DNA of 64,000 bases from Solanum dulcamara (Eukaryota; Streptophyta; Magnoliopsida; Solanales; Solanaceae): the NCBI RefSeq assembly GCF_947179165.1, contig NC_077245.1:44780786-44844785 (forward strand), written 5' to 3'. The notes beneath the pieces are model-generated. The model saw nothing but the letters and a program-made list of their open reading frames with translations. It was not told where the DNA came from and searched no databases. The translations under genes and the position numbers were made by a program. How positions within the stretch are numbered: the stretch's first letter is position 1; every line of letters starts with the position of its first letter. Below, piece by piece: positions 20,667 through 32,717 of this stretch.

Positions 20667-20684
20667 GGAGCGAAGGGGGAGATT
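20667..20684 (+). other. Polypurine tract of B
   Basis: GGAGCGAAGGGGGAGATTT immediately precedes the 3' LTR. Confidence 0.85.
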
Positions 20685-21249
20685 TGATGGTATCCATCCC
20701 ATGCCACAATTTTTTCTTCTTTGTTAGGTTAAAAAATTGGTGAGTCAAAAAATATGGATTGGTAGTCGAAAAAAATCTCAACAACCAAATCTCACCATTT
20801 TTTACTATGAAGAAATCTAACAGAGTTTGAATTTTAATTTCTAATTGATGTCATCAATGACATCAAAGGAAACAATCGGGCACTCTTGCTCATTTGTTAA
20901 ACACACCAAGATAGAGGGAGAAAAATATTAGAGAACAAAAGTGAGGTATTTCATAGATTATAAAAAAATAGTCTGTAAAGAAATATAGAGTGTGAGCAAT
21001 ATTTTAGTAAGGTGAGAAATCGAAAGAGTATTATTCCTTTTGAGTGTGTTGTGGTCAATTTGAGTATTATACTCGTAAACATCCAGTGTAAAATTCCTTA
21101 CTATAGTGATATCAGTTGCTCCTCTTGGCCCGTGGTTTCTTCCTTATTTAAAAGAGTTTCCACGTAAAATTCTTGGTATCATTATTTTCCCATTTTATTT
21201 CCTCTATTTTTACATATATATTTTGTGTTAGTCCGTATTTTTCTCAACA
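20685..21249 (+). repeat. 3' LTR of element B
   Basis: Starts TGATGGTATCC and ends TCAACA, pairing with 16367-16948. It keeps the canonical TG...CA ends lost in the 5' copy. ACATT follows. Confidence 0.92.
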
Positions 21250-21254
21250 ACATT

Positions 21255-22650
21255 TACCAAAACAAAAAACTTTAAGTTCTTCCTAAATATGTTGATGAAA
21301 ATACACTATAGTTTTTATACTTCTTCATGCCCCTTTCACATTCGCTCTCCGACCTACGTTCTTGATGAACTCCCCCTTCATGCTTTTATGATCGTGCTCT
21401 ATAACAATTTAACCCGTGATTTTATATATTTGTGTGCCAATACATGATTTAAATCTTCACATAGGTACATACTATGATTTTGGACTTTTTGACATGCTCG
21501 GATTAGGAGTCGAGCAATTTTGGGGTGTTTCAGCAACTTTGAAATCATGTATGAAATACCCATTTTCGTGGTAATCGTGGAACTAGTGTTTCTTGAGATT
21601 AGTTTATGAATTATGTATTTCTTATAAAATTGTGACTCTAGAGTTTTATTTAATAATAGTTTTATTTATTTATTTCTTACACGGTAATGAATATTTATTT
21701 GAGATTTAATTAATTCATATTTATCGTCAAATATTCTATAAGGATAAAATGTCTCTTACAAGAGATAGCTCTATTCTCAAAACTCCAAAACAAACGTCTA
21801 ATTAAAAATAAAGGATAATCTAATTACACAACACAAAGTGGGTAATCATGAATTTAACTATAGGCATGTTGTCTTCTTTTAAAGGTCCACCGTAATACTA
21901 TTCTTTCCTCCATCCTATCTTTCAAGGGTCAACGATAATATTGTCCTTCTTATTTTCTTTTAATTTATTACAAATAAAAATAATTTAAACTCCGAAATAG
22001 CATTAACATTTACTTTTGACTTCATTTTAAAGCTAAAACTTAGTATTTGTCTGTTGTTGAATGATTCTTTATCTAATAACTTAAATGGTTGACTATGCTA
22101 AAATTGATGAAGTCATTGATTGCTACCTTAGTGAGCAAAGAAAAAATTTCTAAATAACTGAAAGAGCCATGTATGCTTCAAATATAATGTAAGTTTGTAG
22201 AAATTTATTTATTTTCCAGTTAAATAATTCTTATAATTAAAAAACGAAAAAATTGGAAGAATATACAGTATACTCTTATTTATTTACAAAGTAAGGTTTT
22301 TAATTACAACCACATAAAAATATTCTCTTTATTCCTTTAATTTAATTCGTTTTTTTTTTTTTTTAAATTTACATGCTGATTTTTTGGAAACTTAAAATAT
22401 CCCCTACTTTTTATATTTCCAATCACAATTTTAATAAGAATTCCTTTTCTATTCCCTTTGAGGAAAACGTCAGTTTCAAGGTGGTGGAAGAAGGCATTCA
22501 TCCCAATTTTTCTTGGTTATAACTTTGATTTGTTTGTTTTCATTCTCTTTTTTTTTTTGTAAATTCATCTCAATCCAAACAAAGAATTTGTATTTGTTTC
22601 TCCGAAAAATCGAGTATGAGTAGAAAACTTTCTATGGATTATACTCCGAG
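21255..22650. other. AT-rich spacer, no gene
   Basis: Non-coding. It holds poly-T runs (about 22349-22366 and 22550-22557) but no open frame with recognisable motifs and no LTR edges. Confidence 0.6.
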
Positions 22651-22669
22651 AAAGAGTCCTTAAGGTCAT

Positions 22670-23055
22670 GACCCTAGATAGGAGGGTGTGGAGGACACAC
22701 ATTAGGGTAGAAGACTAGTACATAGTGGTTTTATTCTCCCTTATTCGTAGGCGTATTAACGCACTATGATTTCTTGTACTCGGATGTATGCTATTTATGG
22801 CATTTATGTTATTATCCAATAATAGTATCTACTGTTTTTTTGTGTGTGCTTGGATTATACTATTGTTTGGACCGTTTTCGTCATCTACTTATTTACTTAT
22901 TTACTCTAATATTCTTGTCTGACCTTTTTCTATGTTTTTATTGAGCCGAGGGTCTCTCGGAAACAGCCGTCCTACATTGGTAGGAGTCAGGTCTGCGTAC
23001 ACTCTACCCTCCCCAGACCCCACGATGTGGGATTTCACTGGGTTGTTGTTGTTGT
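22670..23055 (+). mobile_element. 5'-truncated RTE LINE/TS-SINE-type insertion
   Basis: A 386-bp insertion flanked by a perfect 19-bp direct repeat, AAAGAGTCCTTAAGGTCAT, at 22651-22669 and 23056-23074. Its last 120 bp (GAGGGTCTCTCGGAAACAGC, GGTCTGCGTACACTCTACCC, CCCCAGACCCCAC, then GGGTTGTTGTTGTTG) is the 3' end shared by the tobacco TS SINE and solanaceous RTE LINEs, as I remember them. No tRNA-like A or B box is visible at the 5' end, so a 5'-truncated LINE is favoured over a complete SINE. The long TSD and GTT tail fit target-primed reverse transcription. Confidence 0.8.
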
Positions 23056-23270
23056 AAAGAGTCCTTAAGGTCATACATCTAATGTCAATAATTCCATTAT
23101 TATTCAAAACTAAGCTTTGAGTTGAATGCTTTCACTCCGTCTCTTAATAGAAGTCATCCATCTAGTAGTGAAATCCCTAGATCTGTCATGATAGTGATTA
23201 TGATTTGTATCATGTGGTCTATAAATTTTCGAGGTGCGTGGATATGTCATTTTTAAATACAAAATATATC

Positions 23271-23545
23271 AGTGTATATATTTTGGTGGACATTTTGATA
23301 CAATTGTTGATGATCTATTATTTTCAAATAGCAATATGTAATAGTGTATATGCTTTGGTGGCTGATACGGTACAATAATCGATTATCCGTTGATTTTTAA
23401 TTTTGTAGTGTATATATTTTGATGGATGGTGTGGTTAAATTATTGGTGATTTGTTGATTTAAACTTGTGATATGTTATAGTGTACATATTTTGGTGGATG
23501 GTGTGGCTAAATATTTTGGTGATATATTGGTTTAGAACTTTAAAA
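23271..23545 (+). repeat. ~70-bp degenerate minisatellite
   Basis: Four units each start AGTGTATATATTTTGGTGG or a close variant, at 23271, 23343, 23407 and 23479 (steps 72, 64, 72). Each is followed by a GATGGTGTGG-like step and GTTGATTT. Confidence 0.75.
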
Positions 23546-25524
23546 ATTGATTTACAATTGATGATAAAGTTGGTTTAGTTATATGTTCTAACTATACAAT
23601 GCATAACACCATAATCTAATCAAATATGTACCATTTTTTTTTGTGTCGTCAAGTTAATTTGTATGGTATAAATGTGATTTAACATCGATGTCAAATTCAA
23701 ATTAATTAATAACTATAACAATTAAAAATAACAGATCATCAATGTTATTAACAATTAATTTATATAAAAAATAATAATGTCTCGTAACCAAATATAATGT
23801 GTTTTTTTTGTTATGAGAGAGATGATATTGTATTAAAGATTGAGAGAGAATCGTGGAAGTTGAAAAACTGATTGAGAGAAAATTATGGAACGAATACAAA
23901 AAAAAAAGGGGAATTATCGTGTCTTTTTTTTATTTTTATCTAATCTTTTGTATTTTGTTAGGATTCTATTGTTGTGGAAGGATACACGTCTCTCTCTCTC
24001 CCTCTTTGGTTTTTGAATTTTAATGCTAATTTTTTGGGAATGGGAATTTATTATTTAATTAATAAGTTTCACACAATTATACACATTCCTTATTTGATAC
24101 AATTACTACTGAATTTTTTTTTCTTTCTCTCTCCAATTCCATTTCAATTCTTTTGTAAAAGAAGTGCCAATTTATATTTCATTAGATGGAATATCAATGT
24201 ACGTAAAATCTTCAAAAAAAAACATTTGCATACCCTAATAATTCTTTATGCGTACTAATTCATATACAAACAATAGAATTTTAGTTAATATTGTAAAACA
24301 GAAAATAGAAAATCACATTATGCTGTCAATTGATATATAATTTGGTTCCAAGATATTTTTATTTATTTATAAATACGATTTCATTAGTATATAATTTGAT
24401 TCTCTAAAATGGTGTACATTGTGGTATAACGTTGGTGTTCAGTATATATTATACTATTTATAATGATCAACTATATATTTAAATGATTTAGAGTACGTTG
24501 GGAAATTGATGTTTTTTATACATTCCAACATTAGATTGACTTACACCATAATTTAATCAATTATGTACCAACTGTTTTCGTAGCACAACATATTTGATTA
24601 CCACCTGAAATGTCGTTATGTCGTGTCCTAATTGAAAAACAATAGATCATATTTGGTGATTGCGCCATATATCACTCCTTTAATCTTGAAATTTGCATAC
24701 ATTCCGTGTCACAGTTCCATAAATAGTTAGAAGCATTCAAATCTACGTCAATGTATAATATAATTAATTATTTATAATTTTTTCAAAATAACTATTTAAT
24801 TAAGGTGTACATTATGGTGACAATTTGATGTACATTTCAATCTGATATATAATGTATAACATACACCAACATTTACACCACAAACTAACCAAAAATATCA
24901 ATTTATTTGTATAATAAATTTAATTAAAAATCAACTAAATGCATAACACCATCATTTAATTAAATTATGTACCCTTTTTAAAAATTTACACATTACTTAT
25001 AGCGTACATGAATGGTGAACGTTATGGTGATAATATGATTTACAGTTTAATACATAATTTAAACAAAAATTACACTATAATATAACCAAGAATTTACCAA
25101 ACTGTTTTGTATAATCAAATTAATTAAAAAGTGAGTATATTATTACTTAACATTGGTTTACAAATTAATATTATCAATAAACGATGGTAAATTTATAGAA
25201 TTCAACATATTTGGTGTTAATCTTGATTTTGGTTATATGTGCAACCCTACAATGCATAATACCATAATCTACAAATCATATTGAATGTTCCGTTTTAACA
25301 ATTATATAAATAACATTATTGTCATACGAATGATTCATCAAAATCAGTTTATAAATAAGTTTTTTTTTATGCTTAGCCACATCGCATTTACATAAATAAA
25401 AAAAACAACAAAAAACCTTTAAAAGAGAGTTTTCATCCACTGAAACAATTTTTTTTTGTAAAATCAAGCTATATTTTTAATAAAAATAAATCGAAAGTAA
25501 TTTTAAAAAATGATACATATATGT
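23546..25524. other. AT-rich spacer with dispersed motif copies
   Basis: No gene. A roughly 40-bp motif (GCATAACACCATAATCTAAT ... ATGTACC) recurs in diverged form near 23600, 24540, 24940 and 25250, suggesting an old, decayed tandem or segmental repeat. Confidence 0.5.
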
Positions 25525-25529
25525 TACAT
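25525..25529. repeat. Target site duplication of D, left
   Basis: TACAT; repeated at 34510-34514 after the right LTR. Confidence 0.92.
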
Positions 25530-27280
25530 TGTCACGATCCCAACCCACCGTGACTGGCACCCACAATACTCATTCCAGTAGGAGAACCATTTAACAACCC
25601 AACAACAATAATCGCAATAGGTACACAAGCTTAAAGATGCGGAAGCAAGTTTAAATCAAAGACAAGTGTTGAGTTTCCATAAACTCAGAAAACTAACTAG
25701 TTAAAACCTTCATTATGCGGAATTAAACACCCCTAGAAATTGAAAGTCATTGTACCAAAAATCTAAACTAACAAGTCTAGAACAGGAGTACAACTCCAAA
25801 TAGAAACCAATAATAAATAGAAAGCTTGTTTGAACACCTAAATTGTGGAAAAGAAAATGACTAGAATAACGATAGAGCCCACGGCAGCCTAAAGGAACAG
25901 GTCACCCTTGAACTCGAAGACAAGATCACTCCTCTAGACAAGGTCTCTCCGCAACCGGCTGAATATGCTCTTTACTCAATAAAAAGGCAGAGCAACTATA
26001 GTATCAGTTCAAAAAGACAACGGTGTACTGGTAAGATCACGCGGTTAGCCAGTAAGCGGTTCATAGACAAGTAAATCCAACGCAATAGGCATATATACAT
26101 ACAAAATAAGTCAACAACATCTCAATTCAATGTCTTCCACATGCTATAATTTCACACAAGGATCCTCTCAAGGGACCTACAAACAATCAACTTTGTGTCG
26201 GAAGGTGACACCCGATCCAAGTATGTATCAGAACGTGACCCCTGATCTAAATACATGTTAGAACGTGACATCTGATCCAAATTATGTGTGGAACGTGACA
26301 CTCAATCCCAAAATATCACAATCACAAGAACATTCAATGTTTACGATATTTATACCACCAAGAATAGGTTCATCACAATAACAGTTCATCACATAATCTA
26401 GTATGTTTCCATATTCATATACATACATACATATCATTAAGCAATTTAACAAGTATATGAAATACATACGGGAAACTAGACCATCACCTACCTCAAATTC
26501 AAGCTTTGACAACCTTACAATGCAAGAGCCTTCCCTTTCTGGGTTCGTTCTTCTCGTTCTTGGTCTAGAAAATATTAAATACATATCAATGATCAATACA
26601 ATGGCCAAACTAACAGAAGATATAACATAATTTCACTCCTTAAGCCAAACCCATGATCCTAACCTTACCCTAGGGCTATTTCCCACCATAGATTTTTCAG
26701 TTCAAACCCTCCCCCAATGATTATCACCTATACTTATAGTTTCTAGGAATCAAAGTATGAATCTAGGGAGTAAAAACCTTACCTTAAATATGAAAAATTA
26801 ATTAAAATCGCCCTAGGTCATCTCTTAGGGTTTTAGAAACTGAATGTTGAAGAAAAGACCATTTCTGTTCTTTTTCATGACTTAAGTCGCAACTGTCCCA
26901 CTCTGGTGGCCCACTCTGGCCAGATATGCTGAAATAGTGAGCTCGGAGTTTGTGCTCCATGTATCCATTTCTTAACACACTCCTTCCCAAGATGTATTAA
27001 AATTATACCCTTCATGTCAAATTTGATTTCGAGAGTTTTACTCGCTGGAATGTGATTCTGTGAAGTTGTAAATGCTCCGTATCATCTTGTATATTAGTTT
27101 GTCCAATCAAATTATAGACTTGACCTCCCTTCATTCATGTGATCACCCTAGACTTCACCTGACTCGGAATTCGTCCAAGTCTGGCCTAGGCTCAAATTTT
27201 CTGAAGTTACTACCTGAAGTTTTCTGGCCTGAAATCCTTCCCCATTGGCCTATACCTAACAACAGGAATATGTCATTACA
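25530..27280 (-). repeat. 3' LTR of element D (left)
   Basis: Its plus-strand text starts TGTCACGATCCCAACCC and ends GTCATTACA; it pairs with 32734-34509. I see no clean polypurine tract beside it on the internal side. Confidence 0.92.
26190..26312 (-). repeat. 30-bp tandem repeat in D LTR
   Basis: Four units with exact 30-bp steps: GTGAC at 26205, 26235, 26265 and 26295. The consensus is roughly GAACGTGACACCTGATCCAA plus a TATGTGTC-like linker. The right LTR has the same array at about 33410-33530. Confidence 0.88.
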
Positions 27281-27639
27281 ATAGATACCAATTTACCCAT
27301 TACTCATCCCCGAGTGACTAATTAGGGAAAACAGAGCTAAAATAACAAAGTAATAACACTGCGAAACTCGGCATGGGTTACCCCGTCCTCATGATGTTGG
27401 GCATTAGGAATCGGAGGAGTTTGGTCCTCATCGTCAACCCTTGCTCTTCGAGGTGGTCTTTCACGAGTCATTATCTAGAGAACATAAAATGGGTCGTTAG
27501 TTAAAGGAAAGCTTAGGACACTCTAAGGCACGACATGAATTTGAAAGAAGTGAAAATTTTCCTAAACGCCTCATAGTTTCTTATTCATAATTGTGGCGCG
27601 CTTCACAACCATGAACAAGAAACTATTCGACGCGGCATG

Positions 27640-28583
27640 TTGGACTTCCAGATATAGTAGTACCTGTTTTGTCGAATAGTTGAGGATCATTGTATCACAT
27701 ATCTTTCTCAGTCTCCTAAGTAGATTCCTCTACTGAATGATGTTTCCAGTATACTTTAACCATATTGATCTCCTTAGTCCTCAATTTTTGGATATCACGA
27801 TCAAAAATCGCAATTAGCTCTTTCATACTGAAGTTTCTTGTCTAATAACACTGAGTCTCATTTAATGATGTAGTCTCCATCCCCATGGTACTTTTTCATC
27901 ATAGACACATGGAACACCGGGTGTACTCCAGAAAAGCTAGATGGTAAGGACAACCTCTACACCACTGGCCCTACACAATCAAGAATTTCAAAAGAGCCAA
28001 TGTAACGAGGACTGAGTTTGCCTTTCTTGCCCAATCTCATCACCCCTTTAATGGGTGATACTTTTAGAAGTACTTGTTCACTAGCCTCAAATGTCATATC
28101 CCTTACTTTTCAGTCAACATACTCCTTATGAAGACTTTGAGCTGCTAGAAGCTTAGCTTGGAGGCTTCTTACCTTATCGTGAGCATCCCTCACTTAGTTA
28201 ATCCCTAATGGCTCCACTTACCCAGATTCAAACTAGCCTATAGGAGACCTGCATCCCCTTCCATATATGTCTTCAAATGATTCCATATCAATACTAGCGT
28301 GGTAGCTATTATTGTAGGAAAACTCACACAAGGGGAAGAACTTGTCCCAATATCCTCCAAAGTCTATCACACATGCCCTCAACATATCTTCAAGCACTTG
28401 GATAGTCCTTTCTAACTACCCGTCTGTCTATGGATGGAAAGTTGTGCTGAAAGTGAGTTGAGTACCCAACTCTTCATGCAACTTACCCCAAAATTTGGAA
28501 GTGAACTACGTACCACGGTCTAAAATGATAGAAAGGGGCACCCCTTGTAGTCTTACTATCTCCTTTATATAAATTCTAGCCAA
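27640..28583 (-). pseudogene. Element D integrase C-terminus and chromodomain
   Basis: Read leftwards on the minus strand. The integrase core end (about 28400-28280) encodes a decayed [14 protein letters not shown] segment. The GPY/F region lies at about 28060-27900 ([15 protein letters not shown], then HPVFHVSM). The tail at 27836-27660 reads IAIFDRDIQKLRTKE, MVKVYWKHHSVEEST, ETEKDM and YNDPQLFD, the same divergent chromodomain pattern as A and E. Two stops interrupt the tail, after EEST and after KDM. Boundaries are approximate because the frame shifts several times. Confidence 0.7.
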
Positions 28584-29030
28584 CTATTGTGCATTGTAAT
28601 CCACTCTAACCAGAATGAAGTATGCTAACTTCGTTAACCTTTCAACTACCACCCAAATAGAGTTATTCTTTCCCAAAGTCTTAGGAAGTCCCACCATGAA
28701 ATCCATGGCTATTCTCTCCCACTTCCATTCAGGAATGGGAATTCTTTGCAATAAACTAGCAGGTCTTTGGTGCTCATACTTCACCTGTTGGCAGTTTTGA
28801 CACTTGGATACATATTCATCTATGTCTTTCTTCATACCTGGCCACCAATATAGCCGTTTCAAGTCTTGATACATCTTATTCACTCCAGGGTGAATATCGT
28901 ATCGTGCACCATGAGATTCAAATAGGATCTTTTGAATTAGTCCATCTATACGGGGAACACAAATCCTTCCCCTAAAATGAAGCACCCCACCTGCATCTAG
29001 TGTTGAGTCTAGAGTCTTGCCCATCAACAC
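28584..29030 (-). pseudogene. Element D integrase N-terminus and core start
   Basis: An open stretch of 148 codons. The HHCC zinc finger is intact in pattern: SHGARYDIHPGVNKMYQDLK, YWWPGMKKDIDEYV, CQNCQQVKYEHQRP. The core begins with EWKWERIAMDFMVGLPKT, containing the first catalytic Asp, then SIWVVVERLTKLAYFI, where the family usually has VVDRLTKSAHF. The Asp there is now Glu and the His now Tyr. Neighbouring sequence to the left has stops before the second catalytic Asp. Confidence 0.87.
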
Positions 29031-29800
29031 CTTCCCTCTAATTCAGTTAAGGATACATCCTTAAACTTCTTGGTCTTGATATCTTTTACGAAAATGAGCC
29101 TTAGATCAACTCCAACCAATATCCCACCTTTATTTGAGATACCTAGCCTCATGAATCTGGCCTCCAAGGCCTGAATTGCTCTAGCCAGGGGCCGCTTAAG
29201 GGCCCCCAAACAAGCTAAGCTGCCCATGCTCATCGGCTTTTGGGTCAATGCATCTGCTACCATATTATCCTTGCCTGGATGGTACTAGAGAGTGATATCA
29301 TAGTCCTTAAGCAACTCCATCCAACTTTGCTGTCTCAAATTCAAGTCCTTCTGGGTGAACACGCGTTGTACGCTACGGTAATCAGTAAAAAACTCACACT
29401 TGACACTGTACAAATAATGTCTCTAGATTTTTAGTGCAAACACTACCGCTACCAACTCCAAGTCATGAGTCGGATAGTTCCTCTCATGGATATTCAATTG
29501 TCATGAGGAATATGCTACAACATTCTTATCCTACATCAACACAGTGCCCAAACTGAAATGTGAAGCATCAGAATAAATAATGAAATCTTTACCTTTTACT
29601 GGCAATGTCAAAATTGATATTGTGGTTAGGAGATTTTTGAGCATTTGGAAGTTTCTTCACACTTGTCAATCCACTCGAATGGTACTTTCTTTTTAGTCAT
29701 CCTGGTCAAGTGAGTAGCAATAGAAACAAAGTTTTTCACAAACTAGCGATAGTATCTGGCCAGCCCCACAATACTTCTAACCTCTGTCACAGAGCTGGGC
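29031..29800 (-). pseudogene. Element D RNase H, broken
   Basis: Found between the reverse transcriptase and integrase remnants, in several frames. Readable pieces include the end of the domain, MVADALTQKPMSMGSLACL (29263 leftward), corresponding to the usual ADALSRK ending, and [24 protein letters not shown] sequence near 29490-29430. No uninterrupted domain survives. The assignment rests on position and these motifs. Confidence 0.7.
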
Positions 29801-30609
29801 CTTGCCCAATTCTTAACTTCCTCAATCTTTTGTGGGTCCACCATTACCCCTTCTTTTGAAACAACATGGCCTAAAAAGGCAATTGAAAATAGCCAAAATT
29901 CACACTTAGACAATTTCCATATAATTTTTGTCTTCCCAAAACACCCAACACAATTCGAAGATGATCTGTATGTTCCTGTTTACTCTTTGAATACACTAAT
30001 ATATAATCTATAAACACTATCATGAATGAATCTAGGAACGGTTTGAACACCCCACTCATTAAACTCATGAAAGATGCAAGTGCATTGGTCAACCCAAAGG
30101 ACATTATTAAAAATTCATAGTGCGCATGCCTGGTCCTAAAAGTTGTTTTGGGTACATCCTTAGGCCTAATTTTCAATTGATGATACCCAGACCTGAGATT
30201 AATTTTTGAGAAGACTAAAGAACCTTGTAACTGGTCAAACAAGTAATCAATATAAGGTAAAGAGTATTTATTTCTGATATTGACCTTATTCAACTGTTAG
30301 TAGTCAATGCACATTCTCATACTACCATCCTTCTTCTTGACAAACAACACCGGAGCACCCTAAAGGGAAGCACTGAGATGAATGAACCCCTTATCAAGAA
30401 TCTCATGAATCTGAGCCTTAAGCTTTCTCAACTCTGTCGGAGCCATACGGTAGGGAAAAATTGAAATTGGATGAATACCCAGCTCTAAATCAATGCAGAA
30501 GCCTATATCTCGATGAGAAGGCATACCAGGCAAATCTGAAGGGAAAAACTTCCAAAAATTCACACACTACTAGAATAGACTCAACTGAAGGAGACTCTAC
30601 CTCCACATT
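29801..30609 (-). pseudogene. Element D reverse transcriptase, catalytic Asp lost
   Basis: Gypsy reverse transcriptase. Motifs on the minus strand: FPSDLPGMPSHRDIGFCIDL, YRMAPTELRKLKAQ (30563-30400), [34 protein letters not shown] and [13 protein letters not shown]. The catalytic box at 30014-30003 reads FIDY instead of FIDD: the second metal-binding Asp is Tyr. Stops separate the N-terminal part (near 30295) from the palm, and the frame is lost after LGVLGRQKLYGN. Enzymatically dead on two counts. Confidence 0.88.
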
Positions 30610-31029
30610 TTAGATATAGGCCAAATAACCCTGCCACACAATTGTTTTAGCCTGGAGAAAAGATATGACCTTAGCTGGCTTAGGCTTGTATACCCCTTCC
30701 CACTCTAACCTTTCCCTCCCCAGAATCTCTAGAGCCACAGTCTTTGCATTGCAATTAAGTACATCAAAGTAGGGGGACAACCAAGTCATTTCTAAGATCA
30801 CATCAAAATCTATTATGTCTAGGATCACTAAGTCAACCCAAGTTTGGTATCTCCTAAACACAACAGAACAAGAATGATACATATCGGTGACTATGACTGA
30901 CTCTCCAACAGGGGTAGAAACATGAACAGGGACATCTAATATATCACATAATGCATCAAAACCCAAGGCATATCTTACAGACACATAGAAATAAGTGGAA
31001 CCCAGATCAAACAAAATAGTAGCCATCAA
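30610..31029 (-). pseudogene. Element D protease, open but mutated
   Basis: A 139-codon open stretch covering the retropepsin. The catalytic loop reads [18 protein letters not shown]. The Asp is kept, but the following residue is Leu where Pro or Ser is usual. The second hallmark, usually ILGMDWL, is [17 protein letters not shown], with Gly replaced by Glu and Asp by Thr. The linker [19 protein letters not shown] leads to reverse transcriptase. Probably inactive although nearly full length. Confidence 0.85.
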
Positions 31030-32514
31030 GTCAAAGAAAAGAATAGTACCTGTGATAACTGCGTCAGATGCCTCTACCTCGGTCTAGGAATGCATAAAAT
31101 AGAGTTCGGTCATCATGATGGGCCCTCATGGCCTCTCAAATTTCCTTCTCGCCCACTTTATGGACGTCCTCTGCCATTATTCCCTCTAGCTACTGGGACC
31201 ACTGCTCGGGCCTGCTGGGGTGCTGAAACTATCCCATAGGGGTGAGGGCACTCCCTTCGTATATGGATCGACTCTCCACAATTAAAATAACTGTGATTAA
31301 AAGATGGCCATCTACCTGGGAATAATGCTCTCTGACCCTTATGGGCCTAATGCTGCTGCGGAGTACATGAAAAACTACCAGTGAAAGCAGGCAGTACTGA
31401 TTGAATTGACCGGGCAGCAATCACCGGCCTGCCTGAACCTCTAGAATATGACCCCTGGAAGTTACCTACACTCTTGGTCCTTTTAGACAAAGCTTGGCTT
31501 GCCCATCCTTTCTCACATTTCAACTTTCTTAACAAAATCTGTGACCTTGTTGAAACTCTTTGTGGACGAAGTCATATGAATAGAAAGTACCTGCAATTCG
31601 AGGTTCAACCCCTTGATGAACAACCTGATCTTCTCCTCCTCAGTAGTGACCAACTGAGTAGGGTACCTAGACAGTGCATGAAATTTGGCCTTATAAGAAA
31701 CCATTGATAACCCTTCCTTCTCAAGTGCCATAAACGCATCCTTCTTCCTATTCCTCAAGGTACAAGGCACATACTTCTCTAGAAATAGAGAGTGAAATTG
31801 AGCCCAAGGGAGTGGGGGTAACATAGGAGAACAACACTCTACATAGGCCCTCTATTACTGCTTTTCTTCTCCCCATAACTGGAAATTCACACACTCCACT
31901 CCATATTGATACACTATACCCAACTTGTGTAGCCTCTTATAGCAGTCAAGAATAAACTCGTAGGCATCCTCATTTTCAGTATCATGGAAAATAAGAGGTT
32001 TGAGCTTGAGGAGTTTGGTAAGTATGTCATGCTCAGTACCAGTCATTACAAGACACATTAGTCGCCTGAAGAATCTATCTGTTCCTACAACTTCATATGT
32101 TGGTTGAACTATAGTAGTAAACAGATGGTCAACATGAGCTAGTGCGGCGAGCATGGTGGGGATGGTGATAATGCCAGCTAGCCCACTCAGGAATGTCATG
32201 ATCTAACCGACCAAGATGGGATCCAGAGGGGGGATACCAGCTGCCTAAGTTTGGGTATCCTCCTCTTATTTTGCCTGCTTCTGTTCCTCTCCAACTTCTA
32301 TCTCCCCCTCAAACTCATTCTGGGGAGCCGGAGGGGCCTCACCTGCCAGCACGTCCTTAATAGTTACCTCCACTCTAGCAGGTGTTGCCTTTCCTCTGCC
32401 CCTTCCTCACCTACCTCACTTGTCTCTCTCTTTGCCATGCTCTCGAATGGCTAGCTCTTTTTTGGGCCCAATTGGAGATACTAGCCTGACATCATTGTAA
32501 CGTGTGTTAACCAT
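31030..32514 (-). pseudogene. Element D gag, broken
   Basis: The start ATG at 32514-32512 gives MVNTRYNDVRLVSPIGPKKE, a typical start for this gag class, directly after a textbook splice acceptor. The capsid region is split over frames: RLMCLVMTGTEHDILTKLLK and PLIFHDTENEDAYEFILDCY (32199-31855), then SLFLEKYVPCTLRNRKKDAF and YKAKFHALSRYPTQLV (31824-31513). A zinc-knuckle remnant with CFNCGESIHIRRECPHP-like text lies at about 31285-31235. Several stops make it non-coding. Confidence 0.8.
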
Positions 32515-32543
32515 CTGCAGACAAAAGAGTGAAAGAGATTAGA
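32515..32543 (-). promoter_or_regulatory. Putative branch point and splice acceptor before D gag
   Basis: Minus strand: TCTAAT (32543-32538), a pyrimidine-rich stretch, then TGTCTGCAG ending at 32515, with the gag ATG as the very next bases. The donor AAG then GTAAGG lies in the 5' LTR (GT at 34014-34013). The implied intron is 1500 nt. Confidence 0.55.
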
Positions 32544-32717
32544 TACCAATTTAAATCAACAGATACAAATTAGAATCAAGTTATAGTACGAATGAAGGAA
32601 GATAGTGAAACTTTTCCTAACATCCTATAACCTCTACAAGAAAAGTACAGACGTCTCTATACTGTTCCGCGAGACTCTACTAGACTCATTTTAGTACGAT
32701 GATATCAATGAACCTAG

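Larger units (their letters stand above)
16367..21249 (+). mobile_element. Element B: Tork/Tnt1-like Ty1/copia element
   Basis: A 4.9-kb LTR retrotransposon with LTRs of 582 and 565 bp, a decayed tRNA-iMet primer site, a polypurine tract and a perfect 5-bp TSD. Domain order is gag, protease, integrase, reverse transcriptase, RNase H, i.e. copia order. The sequence style (CYHYGMKGHTKK knuckle, LWHKRLSHI, YVDDMLIV) resembles Tnt1/Tork elements of Solanaceae (from memory). Its LTR edges have decayed: the 5' LTR starts TA rather than TG and ends TA rather than CA. It is the same family as element C at the right edge. Confidence 0.92.

Noticed and set aside
20359..20784. 141-codon open frame on the minus strand
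   Set aside because: Antisense shadow of the B RNase H region and 3' LTR. The same shadow appears on the plus strand of C (60271-60489), which follows simply from the shared sequence.
23974..24258. 94-codon open frame (+) after a CT-rich run
   Set aside because: AT-driven low-complexity translation with no motif; no splice or promoter context.
27072..27284. 70-codon open frame in the D LTR
   Set aside because: Lies wholly in LTR sequence and is not kept open in the other LTR.
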